Source: Globisporangium splendens (lineage: Eukaryota; Oomycota; Peronosporomycetes; Pythiales; Pythiaceae). From it: DNA of 64,000 bases. The stretch lies in NCBI GenBank assembly GCA_006386115.1, contig VFIW01000042.1, positions 551,852-615,851 of the forward strand, given 5' to 3'. The notes below the pieces were generated by a model. It saw only the letters and a list, made by a program, of their open reading frames with translations. It did not search any database and was not told the origin of the DNA. The translations under genes were made by a program, and so were the position numbers. Shown in pieces: positions 39,716 through 50,655 of this stretch; the first letter of the stretch is position 1, and every line of letters begins with the position of its first letter.

Positions 39716-42700
39716 TTAGTACCTTGAAGGCTCGACCGAGTCCACTTCCATGGTGACTTGAGCCATGATCACCGAAAGAGCTAACCACTCGCTGAGCTCC
39801 TCTCCACTCTTGAAGGCTGCTTTGAGTTCTCTGGTTTGTTTCAACATCGCACACAAGTCTTCAATCGCCTCGTACAGGATGTCTGGGTCTTCGGCGTCAC
39901 TGGACCCGAACGTCTGCAGCTCCTCCTCATACACCACTGTGCAGATGATGTAGCGGCTGAGCTTCTCTAGCTGGGTCGGGTGACAAAGTCGCAGAACTTC
40001 AAGGCCACCATACTTTATTTTTTCTAGCGTCAACCAGTCTTCCTTGGAGTTGAGCAGTGCCACCCGTTGTTGCTTCGTGGTTGCCGTTGCAATCCTGTCA
40101 AACCAACCTGTGATCCATACCCTGGTTTCTGCTTGATCGGTGCGGTATGAAAGACGTTTGAGTCCTTCCTCAATCACCTGTCCGCGCAGAACTTGCGTCA
40201 AGTCCACTAGCGTTGGCCCGCTGAGATGGTTCAGCACATGATGCGGCCCTGGCGACGTCTTCAACATCGCTAGAATTCGCTCCCACTCATTGAGAGCCGC
40301 CTGCGTCCATACATCACGATTAGACGAGAGCAGTGGAAAGGAGCACTTGGTTTCTTGCTTCCATTGCTCCTGGAACCCTTCCCAATGCTCCTGCAGCGTG
40401 CGCTCGAGGTCTCTTCGTTTCTGCATGGAGTCTCCTTCGACCGCCAAACGTCTCGAGAGCGTTTTGGTTTTCTTGAGGGGGATATTGGGGCTGTTCAGGT
40501 TTATCGCGACGTCACCATCTATTGCTGTGAGCATCAGGGTTTCGTCTCTCTCTCGCTTCCTGGGTTGTTGAGGTAACTCGATTGTGGGCGAGTGATATAC
40601 CACAAGCTGATTCTCCTGCGATGCGAACGACCAGCCGTGTTGTCCGCTGAGCTGGTTTGGCTCGAACTTTTCTCGCTCGTCCGGCGATGGAGTCCACACT
40701 GACTCTCCCAAACTGGAATTGTCGCTGTCCTCCATCGAATCGTCTGTTTCTCGATCGTCTTCGAATTGACCAGATCGGTCCGTCTTGAACCCCGCCTTGC
40801 TCCTCACGGATCCTTGGAGATGCTTCGCTAGTGATGAGCTCGTCATATTCGCCAGTGGCGTTGGGTCGTTCAGGGTTCTGAAATGCAGACTGTTGTAGTG
40901 TTCGTTTGCGAATTTCATCACAATTGGTAGCGGACAGCTCGTGGCCACTGCTTCGTTTGTGTCTTGACGGAGCTCGTCTTCCCATTGCTTCCCTGTGCAC
41001 ACATGTTCTTTGGCTGGCAAAAACTGGCCGCCTCCATGGACTCTGGATTGCGGCTTGTAAATTGCAAAGCCCTTACGGTCTCCGTACGTTGTCTCGATGA
41101 GCACGAAGATTTTTCTCTGCAAAGCCTTGGCAGCCATCCGCAAGGACTCTGGCCCACCCCACAGGGATCCTGGCAGCGTGGAAGATCGGCTGGAGGAGCT
41201 GCTTGCGATATCGCTGAAATAGTCGAGAACATCTGCTCTCCTTTCTTTTGGGCTCATTTTCCGATCCCCTCTCCCCAGTGCTTCGAGTATTCCCAAATGA
41301 GTTCCTTCAGGAAATTCGAGATCGAAGTTGAGCCGTGCTGCCGCGTTCATGCTTTGCTTGATTCTGCTCGCCGTGGCCTCGAGCAGCTTCTCATTGGCCT
41401 TGTTGTCATGCACGATTTGGAGCATCGCTTCCGCCACTGCATAAAATTGGCAGTTTCCGGTAGGGGGTGTTGTTGCTTCTGCAAGTCCGTTGGCGTCCAT
41501 CACGTCTTGAATCGTGTACTCCCCATCCCAGTCCATGATGTCGTTACGATTCGGGTTGAGCTCGGTTTGTCTTTCCACGTGCACCTTCATTAACTCGTCC
41601 ATATCTCGTCGGAAGCGCATCAGCTCTTTTGCCCACCGGATGTCATCCTTGGAAATTTGTCTTGGACCGTTTTTCTGGCTTGCCTTTGACGCGGGTCCTT
41701 TTGTGTTCGCTGCTCCCCCGTTTAGTTTCGCCTTCGCCTGCTCTTTGAGATTGCCGGTTTGTTGTCCTGAAGTTCCTGTTTTCACTGTAAACGACACATT
41801 TTTTGTTAGATTATTTGGGTTGGGGTTCGGTTGTGGGCTGGACGTGTTGGTCTCGTCAGGCGTCACGGGATTCGTGTTCTCGCTCGGCTTGTTTTCCCCC
41901 CTGGCGTGAGGATCCTCTGTTGCGGGTTGAAGTGGCTGTTTCTGTTTGTCGATGCCATCTGAGACAGACTCCTTAATTTCCGCTGCACTGGTGAAAGTGG
42001 CTGGCTTTCTCGGGAGTTTACTCACGATCTCATCGTCTGCGTGAATACAGTTGTTAGTTTTTAGTTCCTGTTCCGTTGCCTTACACGCTCGCGCGAAATG
42101 TCCCGCTGCTCCACAGATTAAACAAGGAGCCATTCGGTACTTGAATGCGTGGTGAAGGATGATCGTTCGCCCTCGCCAAATAATTCGCCTGACATCGATA
42201 AGCGCTTTTGGACACAATTCCTCTTCAAAGAGTACCTCCCACAACTGCGATTGGTGGGATATTGGACCGTATTTATCGAGTGGGTAGGCGTAGAATCGCT
42301 TGCCTGTCGTCTGCTTCAAGTATTCTAAAAACAGGGACATATTCATTGAGCGAGCAGTGTTCAACAGTTGAATTTTGTACCTGGATCTCGATTCTGCATT
42401 CTGTAGCCCGTCAGCTCCCAATTGCCTGTTCCACACGCTGTCTGCCTCCGGTCGCTCTCCGGTTGTCTCCGTCGGATGCGCGGATATGAGATGTACCAAT
42501 TGGCGTCGGAAGGGGATCGTCATTCTGTCCCATTTCGCAGCTGTGCTCCTGTCAAAGAAATAGAAGTGGAGTGAGTGAGTGCTGTCGTTATATTCCGCAG
42601 CTTTGAGGTCTCTCAGCATCGCCATTGTCTCTTCCATTTTGCCGTCATTGCGGAATCTCGCTGCTTGCAAGATGGCTTCCACGATTCGTCCGGTCGACTG

Positions 42701-43867
42701 ATGATCTTTGTAGACTTGCGTCGCATCCGATAATTTGCCGACCAGCTCTCCTTCCACCTGAGCTGCGATGGTATTCTGGAAACAGAAGAGGGTGTCCCCA
42801 TCACACATTCGTCGTAGGAATTGAGGCAAGTGTCGAATCAGGAGTTCGCCTTCCACGATCGCTAGCATAATGTCCCATTCCACCGTTGCCGGCTGGCGCA
42901 GGGTCACTGAGTACTCGAACTTTTGCTTGCAGTGTCGGATCATGTTGCGTTGTTCCTCCTCCGAGTATTTGTTCGATTTGAAAATGAAGGGCTGGGTGCC
43001 TTGCTCTTTGACGTTTGTTTGAGTGTTGGTGCTCGTTTGCGAACCCCATGGCGTAGCCTTGGTTTCTGCTGCGAGCCTGTTTTGGTCAATTCTCTTTTGG
43101 ATAAGCGCTACCACTGTCCACGACGACCGGTGCATATCCTTGCATAAATCTTGGATCGTCCGCTTCCACTCCGGAAAGGACTTTCCCTTTTCAATTGCTA
43201 GTAGACGGAATAGGTCCACCAGCGCGTCCGCTTCTTCTCCGTTTAGTGTTGGGTAATTGTCGTTCGCCTTTTTTGGTTTCTCCAGAATCCGCATCCCGTT
43301 GTAAAGAGCTGTGAACATTAACCGCACTTCGTATTCAATCTCCACTCTGTTGACCGCGTTTGGTGACACACGCAACTTCGCCGAGAGGGCTTCGTATCTC
43401 TCCACTGGTGCAGTCTCCGTCGACGCTTCTTTTCGAGAGCCTTCCGCATGCGTTGGCGTCGTACCTTCCTCAATGGCCCCAGACTTGTCTTGTCCTCCAG
43501 CTTTTAATTGGTCCTTATCGTTCGTGCGCACAGGATCTGGGGCTCCCCCTTTCCCGTGCTGTGACGCTCGTACTGCCATCTCTGCATCGCCTTCCGCCCG
43601 CCCACTCCGCAGCGTGATGGCGGTCTTCGTGGAAACTCCGTCCGGAGCTTCCTTCCGCGCAGCCCCCTCCTTTGGTTGCTCCATGTTCATCATGGTGACC
43701 TCAGGAGAAAGCTGTCGCTTGTCGCTCTTTATAGAGGCTTGTATACTCAGTTCAGTATACTCACCCCTTTCCGATGATCTTTGTAGTGGCCTGTCGATTG
43801 TCGTCGTGGTACTTATACTCTCGATACAAACAGCTGGTACCAATGCTGTCTGTCCTTTATAAGGCAA
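39716..43867 (-). CDS. LINE ORF1 with CCHC knuckle and OTU-like protease domain (copy 2)
   Basis: 1,383 aa, intact. The ATG at 43867 is used here; a second candidate start, MMNMEQPKEG, lies about 58 codons in. In order: a low-complexity N-terminus; a helical region with DUF-like words not recognised; a CCHC knuckle, CLICGAAGHFARAC (about 580-595), for RNA binding; a Ser/Asn-rich linker; an OTU-like cysteine protease with PPTGNCQFYAVAEAML (Cys about 800) and a later HYNSLHF (His about 992); then about 380 C-terminal residues with no family recognised. The Asp usually preceding G-N-C is Thr. It is followed about 115 nt later by ORF2. Confidence 0.88.
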   Translation of the reverse strand: MPYKGQTALVPAVCIESISTTTTIDRPLQRSSERGEYTELSIQASIKSDKRQLSPEVTMMNMEQPKEGAARKEAPDGVSTKTAITLRSGRAEGDAEMAVRASQHGKGGAPDPVRTNDKDQLKAGGQDKSGAIEEGTTPTHAEGSRKEASTETAPVERYEALSAKLRVSPNAVNRVEIEYEVRLMFTALYNGMRILEKPKKANDNYPTLNGEEADALVDLFRLLAIEKGKSFPEWKRTIQDLCKDMHRSSWTVVALIQKRIDQNRLAAETKATPWGSQTSTNTQTNVKEQGTQPFIFKSNKYSEEEQRNMIRHCKQKFEYSVTLRQPATVEWDIMLAIVEGELLIRHLPQFLRRMCDGDTLFCFQNTIAAQVEGELVGKLSDATQVYKDHQSTGRIVEAILQAARFRNDGKMEETMAMLRDLKAAEYNDSTHSLHFYFFDRSTAAKWDRMTIPFRRQLVHLISAHPTETTGERPEADSVWNRQLGADGLQNAESRSRYKIQLLNTARSMNMSLFLEYLKQTTGKRFYAYPLDKYGPISHQSQLWEVLFEEELCPKALIDVRRIIWRGRTIILHHAFKYRMAPCLICGAAGHFARACKATEQELKTNNCIHADDEIVSKLPRKPATFTSAAEIKESVSDGIDKQKQPLQPATEDPHARGENKPSENTNPVTPDETNTSSPQPNPNPNNLTKNVSFTVKTGTSGQQTGNLKEQAKAKLNGGAANTKGPASKASQKNGPRQISKDDIRWAKELMRFRRDMDELMKVHVERQTELNPNRNDIMDWDGEYTIQDVMDANGLAEATTPPTGNCQFYAVAEAMLQIVHDNKANEKLLEATASRIKQSMNAAARLNFDLEFPEGTHLGILEALGRGDRKMSPKERRADVLDYFSDIASSSSSRSSTLPGSLWGGPESLRMAAKALQRKIFVLIETTYGDRKGFAIYKPQSRVHGGGQFLPAKEHVCTGKQWEDELRQDTNEAVATSCPLPIVMKFANEHYNSLHFRTLNDPTPLANMTSSSLAKHLQGSVRSKAGFKTDRSGQFEDDRETDDSMEDSDNSSLGESVWTPSPDEREKFEPNQLSGQHGWSFASQENQLVVYHSPTIELPQQPRKRERDETLMLTAIDGDVAINLNSPNIPLKKTKTLSRRLAVEGDSMQKRRDLERTLQEHWEGFQEQWKQETKCSFPLLSSNRDVWTQAALNEWERILAMLKTSPGPHHVLNHLSGPTLVDLTQVLRGQVIEEGLKRLSYRTDQAETRVWITGWFDRIATATTKQQRVALLNSKEDWLTLEKIKYGGLEVLRLCHPTQLEKLSRYIICTVVYEEELQTFGSSDAEDPDILYEAIEDLCAMLKQTRELKAAFKSGEELSEWLALSVIMAQVTMEVDSVEPSRY

Positions 43868-43904
43868 GATCGAAAGTGGTCAACACTAAAGTAGGGCACA
43901 GCCG

Positions 43905-43939
43905 CACTTTCATGTAATGGTTAGGTATAGCCTATTACA
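43905..43939 (-). repeat. LTR terminus remnant
   Basis: CTTTCATGTAATGG, then TTAGGTATAGCC and TATTACA, match the outer 35 bases of the gypsy LTR with three changes. Probably the scar of an older insertion cut by LINE copy 2. Confidence 0.55.
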
Positions 43940-44056
43940 CTAACTGGACCACATCACTTGAAGGCAGACCAAATATAGTAGTGTGGTACACACCAAACCA
44001 GGAGTTTCCTAAACTAAACACAAGAAACAAAACCGCCATTCAGAATTTTGAACGCC

Positions 44057-45039
44057 ATGGCCACCATGGACACGCTTCGATCGCTGGAGCACGAAATTCT
44101 TCACAATGAGGACCTTCGTAGTCGTGAGGTGTTCTTAGCCGCGCTTCGCTCTCTCCAGCATGAGCAGCAGCGCGCACAGACCGCGGAGAACGCCCTCGCG
44201 CAGGAACGCCAACATGCAGATGCTGCTGAAGTGCGTGCCAGTACTGCTGAAGAGCGTGCAAGTGCTGCTGAAGTGCGTGCCAGTGCTGCTGAAGAGCGTG
44301 CAAGTGCTGCTGAAGAGCGTGCCAGTGCTGCTGATGCGCGCGGAGACCGCATGGAGACCACACTGACAGAGATTAGAGACGAGCTCCGTCAAGTGCACAG
44401 CTATGCACGCAGGACACACAACACGCTCACGGCCGCTGTGGACAAGTCATCCCAGCTCTTCAATGCACTCTCACACAGCCATCCCAAATCAATCGTCAAT
44501 CCACGCGGGCGAAAATTCCAGCCGGGGATTGCTGTGCTTGATGTGTCCGCGTGTCCTAAGCAGCGCTGCATTTACGGCAGTGAATGGCCGCGTCTGTACA
44601 AGATGATCGAGGGACAGCGAGACAAGCATGTGAATCCTACAATCAAAGAGCTGGAAAAAGAAGGAGGCTTCGTTGTCCGAAGTTGGCAGTACTACCCGAA
44701 TGGCATCACACACCGCGACAACCTCAAGCGCAACCTGGACGATTGGCTTCAAGAGCAGGTATGACCATGGTTTATGACGTGAAATACTACGCTTGAACTA
44801 ACAGACACGTTCTCCTCTCTCGTCAAGCCCAGTGCGGAGCCCGCGCAAAAGAAGTCGCGTCGTTCATCAAAATCGCTGTGTACGGGTTCAATCCCGACTG
44901 CGGTTTCGATGCGGAGAGATTCTTAGGTTACTTCGACATGATCGTAGATGAAGCGGTGCGTATGCCTGTGGAGTATGGCCGAGAGGCGTATCCGATTGAG
45001 GCCGTACCGGTAGCTCGCTTTCTTGTCGAAGCACAATAG
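44057..45039 (+). CDS. Coiled-coil/intron family member A, intact, two exons
   Basis: Exon 1 is 44057-44758 and exon 2 is 44833-45039 (302 aa in total). A strong start context, GCCACCATGG, at 44066 makes that ATG an alternative 3 codons in. Residues 1-100 are coiled coil built from 21-bp heptad repeats. The central domain follows, with YPNGITHRDNLKRNLDDWL before the intron. Exon 2 starts CGARAKEVASF and contains FLGYFDMIVDEA, similar to FLGFIDEAIHA in member D. The intron is 44759-44832 (GTATGA...CCAG, 74 nt, phase 0); without splicing the frame stops at once. It sits alone between two opposed LINEs, with A-rich DNA upstream. Function unknown; possibly DUF3627/MSV199-related proteins of large DNA viruses. 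Confidence 0.78.
44218..44340 (+). repeat. 21-bp coding repeats (heptads) in member A
   Basis: About six copies of a unit like GCTGCTGAAGAGCGTGCCAGT, each encoding AAE(E/V)RAS. Unit length equals one heptad, so copy-number change lengthens the coiled coil without changing frame. Confidence 0.85.
44759..44832 (+). other. Intron of family member A
   Basis: 74 nt, GTATGA...CCCAG, phase 0. It contains in-frame stops, so splicing is needed to join the exons. Confidence 0.75.
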
Positions 45040-45059
45040 TAGAGGTATCGTTACTCTTT

Positions 45060-45148
45060 GATCCTGATACCAAGTCCATGAGTATACCCGTCGGTCCGCG
45101 CGCGATCTTGATACCAAGTATATGAGTATATCCGTTGGTCGCTCTTGC
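45060..45148 (+). repeat. Two ~44-bp tandem units
   Basis: GATC(C/T)TGATACCAAGT, then ATGAGTATA(C/T)CCGT(C/T)GGTC, occurs twice head to tail just after member A. No function evident. Confidence 0.6.
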
Positions 45149-45300
45149 AATCTTTATCTGACCAACAACTCTCCAAATCCAGAATATAATCAGAAACGAG
45201 AAAATACTAGCTGTGTAGCGAATCGTGCTTCTTGCTGAGGATGCCAATTGAATTGTGATTGAAATGAAAGTTGCTGCCTACCTTTTGCTTCGACAGCAAC

Positions 45301-45392
45301 GAATGCAGATGACTAATTACTTCGAAATGACTAGCTACCACCAAATGAGTCACTACACTAAATGACTCACCAGAGAGATGAGTCACTATACA
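45301..45392. promoter_or_regulatory. Cluster of TGASTCA-type sites
   Basis: Repeated words ATGAGTCACTA, AATGACTCACC and ATGAGTCACTA within about 50 bases (45345-45392), next to ATGACTA variants. TGA(G/C)TCA is the AP-1/GCN4-type bZIP consensus. It ends where LINE copy 4 begins. It may simply be a short tandem repeat. Confidence 0.3.
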
Positions 45393-45623
45393 TAATGACT
45401 GCGTGTGGAACAGGCAATTGGGAGCTGACGGGCTACAGAATGCAGAATCGAGATCCAGGTACAAAATTCAACTGTTGAACACTGCTCGCTCAATGAATAT
45501 GTCCCTGTTTTTAGAATACTTGAAGCAGACGACAGGCAAGCGATTCTACGCCTACCCACTCGATAAATACGGCCCAATATCCCACCAATCGCAGTTGTGG
45601 GAGGTACTCTTTGAAGAGGAATT

Positions 45624-48122
45624 GTGTCCAAAGCGCTTATCGATGTCAGACGAATTATTTGGAGAGGGCAAACGATCATCCTTCACCACGCATCCAAGTA
45701 CAGAATGGCTCCTTGTTTAATCTGTGGAGCAGCGGGACATTTCGCGCGAACGTGTAAGGCAACGGAACAGGAACTAAAAACTAACAACTGTATTCACGCA
45801 GACGATGAGATCGTGAGTAAACTCCCGAGAAAGCCAGCCACTTTCACCAGTGCAGCGGAAATTAAGGAGTCTGTCTCAGACGGCATTGACAAAAAGAAAC
45901 AGCCACTTCAACCCGCAACAGAGGATCCTCACGCCAGGGGGGAAAACAAGCCGAGCGAGAACACGAATCCCGTGACGCCTGACGAGACCAACACGTCCAG
46001 CCCACAACCGAACCCCAACCCAAATAATCTAACAAAAAATGTGTCGTTTACAGTGAAAACAGGAACTTCAGGACAACAAACCGGCAATCTCAAAGAGCAG
46101 GCGAAGGCGAAACTAAACGGGGGAGCAGCGAACACAAAAGGACCCGCGTCAAAGGCAAGCCAGAAAAACGGTCCAAGACAAATTTCCAAGGATGACATCC
46201 GGTGGGCAAAAGAGCTGATGCGCTTCCGACGAGATATGGACGAGTTAATGAAGGTGCACGTGGAAAGACAAACCGAGCTCAACCCGAATCGTAACGACAT
46301 CATGGACTGGGATGGGGAGTACACGATTCAAGACGTGATGGACGCCAACGGACTTGCAGAAGCAACAACACCACCTACCGGAAATTGCCAATTTTATGCA
46401 GTGGCGGAAGCGATACTCCAAATCGTGCATGACAGCATGGCCAATGAGAAGCTGCTCGAGGCCACGGCGAGCAGAATCAAGCAAAGCATGAACGCGGCAG
46501 CACGGCTCAACTTCGATCTCGAATTTCCTGAAGGAACTCATTTGGGAATACTCGAAGCACTGGGGAGAGGGGATCGGAAAATGAGCCCAAAAGAAAGGAG
46601 AGCAGATGTTCTCGACTATTTCAGTGATATCGCAAGTAGCTCCTCCAGCCGATCTTCCACGCTGCCAGGATCCCTGTGGGGTGGGCCAGAGTCCTTGCGG
46701 ATGGCTGCCAAGGCTTTGCAGAGAAAAATCTTCGTGCTGATCGAGACAACGTACGGAGACCGTAAGGGCTTTGCAATTTACAAGCCGCAATCCAGAGTCC
46801 ATGGAGGCGGCCAGTTTTTGTCAGCCAAAGAACATGTGTGCACAGGGAAGCAATGGGAAGACGAGCTCCGTCAAGACACAAACGAAGCAGTGGCCACGAG
46901 CAGTCCGCTACCAATTGTGATGAAATTCGCAAACGAACACTACAACAGTCTGCATTTCAGAACCCTGAACGACCCAACGCCACTGGCGAATATGACGAGC
47001 TCATCACTAGCGAAGCATCTCCAAGGATCCGTGAGGAGCAAGGCGGAGTTCAAGACGGACCGATCTGGTCAATTCGAAGACGATCGAGAAACAGACGATT
47101 CAATGGAGGACAGCGACAATTCCAGTTTGGGAGAGTCAGTGTGGACTCCATCGCTGGACGAGCGAGAAAAGTTCGAGCCAAACCAGCTCAGCGGACAACA
47201 CGGCTGGTCGTTCGCATCGCAGGAGAATCAGCTTGTGGTATATCACTCGCCCACAATCGAGTTACCTCAACAACCCAGGAAGCGAGAGAGAGACGAAACC
47301 CTGATGCTCACAGCAATAGATGGTGACGTCGCGATAAACCTGAACAGCCCCAATATCCCCCTCAAGAAAACCAAAACGCTCTCGAGACGTTTGGCGGTCG
47401 AAGGAGACTCCATGCAGAAACGAAGAGACCTCGAGCGCACGCTGCAGGAGCATTGGGAAGGGTTCCAGGAGCAATGGAAGCAAGAAACCAAGTGCTCCTT
47501 TCCACTGCTCTCGTCTAATCGTGATGTATGGACGCAGGCGGCTCTCAATGAGTGGGAGCGAATTCTAGCGATGTTGAAGACGTCGCCAGGGCCGCATCAT
47601 GTGCTGAACCATCTCAGCGGGCCAACGCTAGTGGACTTGACGCAAGTTCTGCGCGGACAGGTGATTGAGGAAGGACTCAAACGTCTTTCATACCGCACCG
47701 ATCAAGCAGAAACCAGGGTATGGATCACAGGTTGGTTTGACAGGATTGCAACGGCAACCACGAAGCAACAACGGGTGGCACTGCTCAACTCCAAGGAAGA
47801 CTGGTTGACGCTAGAAAAAATAAAGTATGGTGGCCTCGAAGTTCTGCGACTTTGTCACCCGACCCAGCTAGAGAAGCTCAGCCGCTACATCATCTGCACA
47901 GTGGTGTATGAGGAGGAGCTGCAGACGTTCGGGTCCAGTGACGCCGAAGACCCAGACATCCTGTACGAGGCGATTGAAGACTTGTGTGCGATGTTGAAAC
48001 AAACCAGAGAACTCAAAGCAGCCTTCAAGAGTGGAGAGGAGCTCAGCGAGTGGTTAGCTCTTTCGGTGATCATGGCTCAAGTCACCATGGAAGTGGACTC
48101 GGTCGAGCCTTCAAGGTACTAA
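45624..48122 (+). pseudogene. LINE ORF1, C-terminal 830 codons (copy 4)
   Basis: Open from 45624 to the natural stop, with CCHC (CLICGAAGHFARTC) and OTU-like words (TGNCQFYAVAEAIL, HYNSLHF). The start of the gene is missing, and a frameshift near 45650 separates it from the truncated upstream piece at 45403-45650. Confidence 0.85.
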
Positions 48123-48171
48123 AGGCGCAACACCAACAGGTAACCAAGGTGGCAGTAGCCCAGGCACAGAA

Positions 48172-50655
48172 ATGTACGCCGCGCTACATGCCCTCAAGAA
48201 TGCATTTTACAAAAACCAAAAAAAGGAAAAAAGACCATGTCCAAACACGCTACAGGTATTAACTCAGAACGTGTGCGGATTCAAAAAGAAAGAACGAACA
48301 AAATGGTTAGAGGACCTCAAGGGGGCACTAACCGCAGAAAAGTATGATATCATTTATTTACAGGAGACGAGGATCACCACAGCCAAAGAAGAAAGCAGAC
48401 TCCGACATTACTGGAACCGAATATCGGGGGTTGCAAACCTGGACGAACCAACATCCTTTTGGTCCATCCATCCTGACGCGACCGGCGGAGTGGCAATACT
48501 CACAAATCCGAAGACGATTAGCGAAACACAACTGATCGAGGAATCCAAGTGGACAAATCGCACAGTCGCTATCAAGTCCAAGGGAGTGGTGTGGATTAAT
48601 GTGTACGCACCCAACAAGAAATCAGAGCGAGAACACTTCTTCCGACGCCTAAACAAAGAGTTCGGGACTCATCGTGCAGCAGCAGTGCTCGGAGGTGACT
48701 TCAATTGTGTGCTCGACAAGCAACGGGACCGGTACCAAAGAGGAGTTCGGCTACCTGTGCAGTGCGAAAGTGCAGAACTGAGACGACTAGTGACGGAGTG
48801 GAGCATTTACGACGCACGGGAGCTAGTGGAGGATCCGGAGTGGCCAGTTCAGAGGGAACCGACGGAGCATTTCACATACTGGAGAAAAAACTCAGCCAGT
48901 CGACTCGACCGATTCTATATCGCAGGAAACCTGGGCAGCGCCGTGCAATGGGAGGCCATAGAGCTACCCAAGCGCTACTCGGATCACCAAGCAGTGGTGC
49001 TGCATATGAAATGGACGAGTCAACCGCAGAGACCAAGGAAGGTGAACAAGTGCAGGTACCCGATGCGAACCTCGCGTCCTGACTTGGTGCGGACTGAGGT
49101 GCAAAAGGCAATCGCTCACGATCTGGAGCTGATGCAGAGTGAAGGGTCAATCGTATGGAGCAACCTGGAGCAGCGTATCATCAAAGCAATACTGAGAGTA
49201 AGTCGAGCAGAGAAGCGGCAAGTACGAAGATATCGGCAAAAATTGGAGGATCAGCAGCATCGACCGGCAAACCGCACAAGGCGTCAGCTGATCGAAGAGC
49301 AAGCAAACGCGGCAAGTGAGGCAGCAGAGTTCAAATTCGGCAAGTATATGCAAGCAACGCAGGGGGATGTTCGTCACTTCTTTCGGAGGATCGCCAACTG
49401 GCAGCGGGATCAAACAATTTCGCGATTGGAACCGACTCCCGGAAGGTACCACTCACCAAACGCGAGTCTGGCGGACATCATGGGGGAAGAATGGAACCAA
49501 ATCACTGGCCAGAGCCATGCTGCGGTCCCTCCGCAGAAGGCTGAACAGCGATTTGATGCACTGGTGTACATTCCGGGAACTCGAAAAGTCACGGAAGAGC
49601 AAAACCAAGACTTGATGGCACCCATCACTGAAAAAGAAGTACGAGAGGCAATCCTCATCATGCAAGCTGCGTTGGACAAAGCGTACCACAACAGTGCTGA
49701 AGGGTTGGATGACGCTCCGGGAATTGTTATGCTTGACTTCATGAAGGCTTACGACACATTGGACACAGACTTTCTGTACCTTGTGCTGAGCAAGTTCGGT
49801 TTTGGGCGACAATTTGTGGATTTAGTACGTCGAATGCACTCGGACACTACAGCGCAGTACCTGGTGAACGGTGAAGTGTCGAGAGAATGGGAGGTCAAGT
49901 CGGGAATTCGTCAAGGTTGCCCCCTGGCCCCTCTCCTGTTTATTGTCGCCGCGGAGATTCTCGCACTGGCAGTACAACAAGACCCCCATCTGGAAGGAAT
50001 TCGTGTGACCAGATCCGGAGCAGAACCCCATCTCATGTCGACCTTCGTCGACGACTCCGCCGTCCTTTTGAAACAAGGGAAACAGCTGCCTCGACTCATG
50101 CAGCTGCTGTCCGAGTTCGGTCAGCAATCAGGTCTGCACGTGCAACCAACGAAAAGCAGCTACATCTGTCTCAACACAGCAGTAGTCCAGGAACAAAGAT
50201 GCGGCATTCCAATTCTGAAGCATGGAGAGACGGTGAGGTACCTTGGCATCCAAATAGGAACCGGGAACATCACGCAAGCTAATTGGGAGGACCGCCTGCA
50301 AAAGCTCCGAACAAGACTGATCATCGCGACCAAAGTCTCCAACAGTGTGGTGGGGAGAGTGCTTCTACTGAATTCGGTCTTGCTGCCATCGATTCTGTTC
50401 ACTGCCGGCTATATCAAGCCCCCCAGCGAAGGTCGTGGACCAGCTAGTGAATCTACAAAAGCAATTTTTGTGGAAATCGACACTTGGCACAGACGGCACG
50501 AGGCACAAGGTGAGTCCTTCCCTGCTCTACTTGCCAGTCAAGGAAGGAGGCATAGGTCTCTGTTCAATACCTCTCGCAGTAAAGCGACAAGCGATGCGGC
50601 GGACAACTCGGTGGCTACAGCGAGCGCGAGACAAGTATACAGAGGCATGGCATGA
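48172..50655 (+). pseudogene. LINE ORF2: endonuclease and partial RT (copy 4)
   Basis: 827 codons with the full endonuclease motif set and RT motifs A-C (SGIRQGCPLAPLLF, FVDD). It has the same in-frame deletion of RT motifs 0-2 as copy 2 (junction KEVREAI/LIMQAAL). One extra base near 48258 disconnects the normal ATG (48238), and a frameshift near 50428 ends it. Confidence 0.85.

Larger units (their letters stand above)
34941..43896 (-). mobile_element. LINE copy 2, almost full length
   Basis: A non-LTR element on the minus strand with an intact 1,383-codon ORF1, an ORF2 with an in-frame deletion in the RT, and frameshifts toward the C-terminus. Its 3' end is AATTACCTTCTCTCTC on the complementary reading, a CT-rich tail. 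Its 5' end (GTAGGG near 43893) matches that of copy 1. Copy 4 is a near-identical inverted partner. Confidence 0.92.

Noticed and set aside
43860..45040. CRISPR-like or tandem repeat array at the 21-bp units of member A
   Set aside because: The repeats are in frame, encode heptads without spacers, and lie in a eukaryotic spliced gene.
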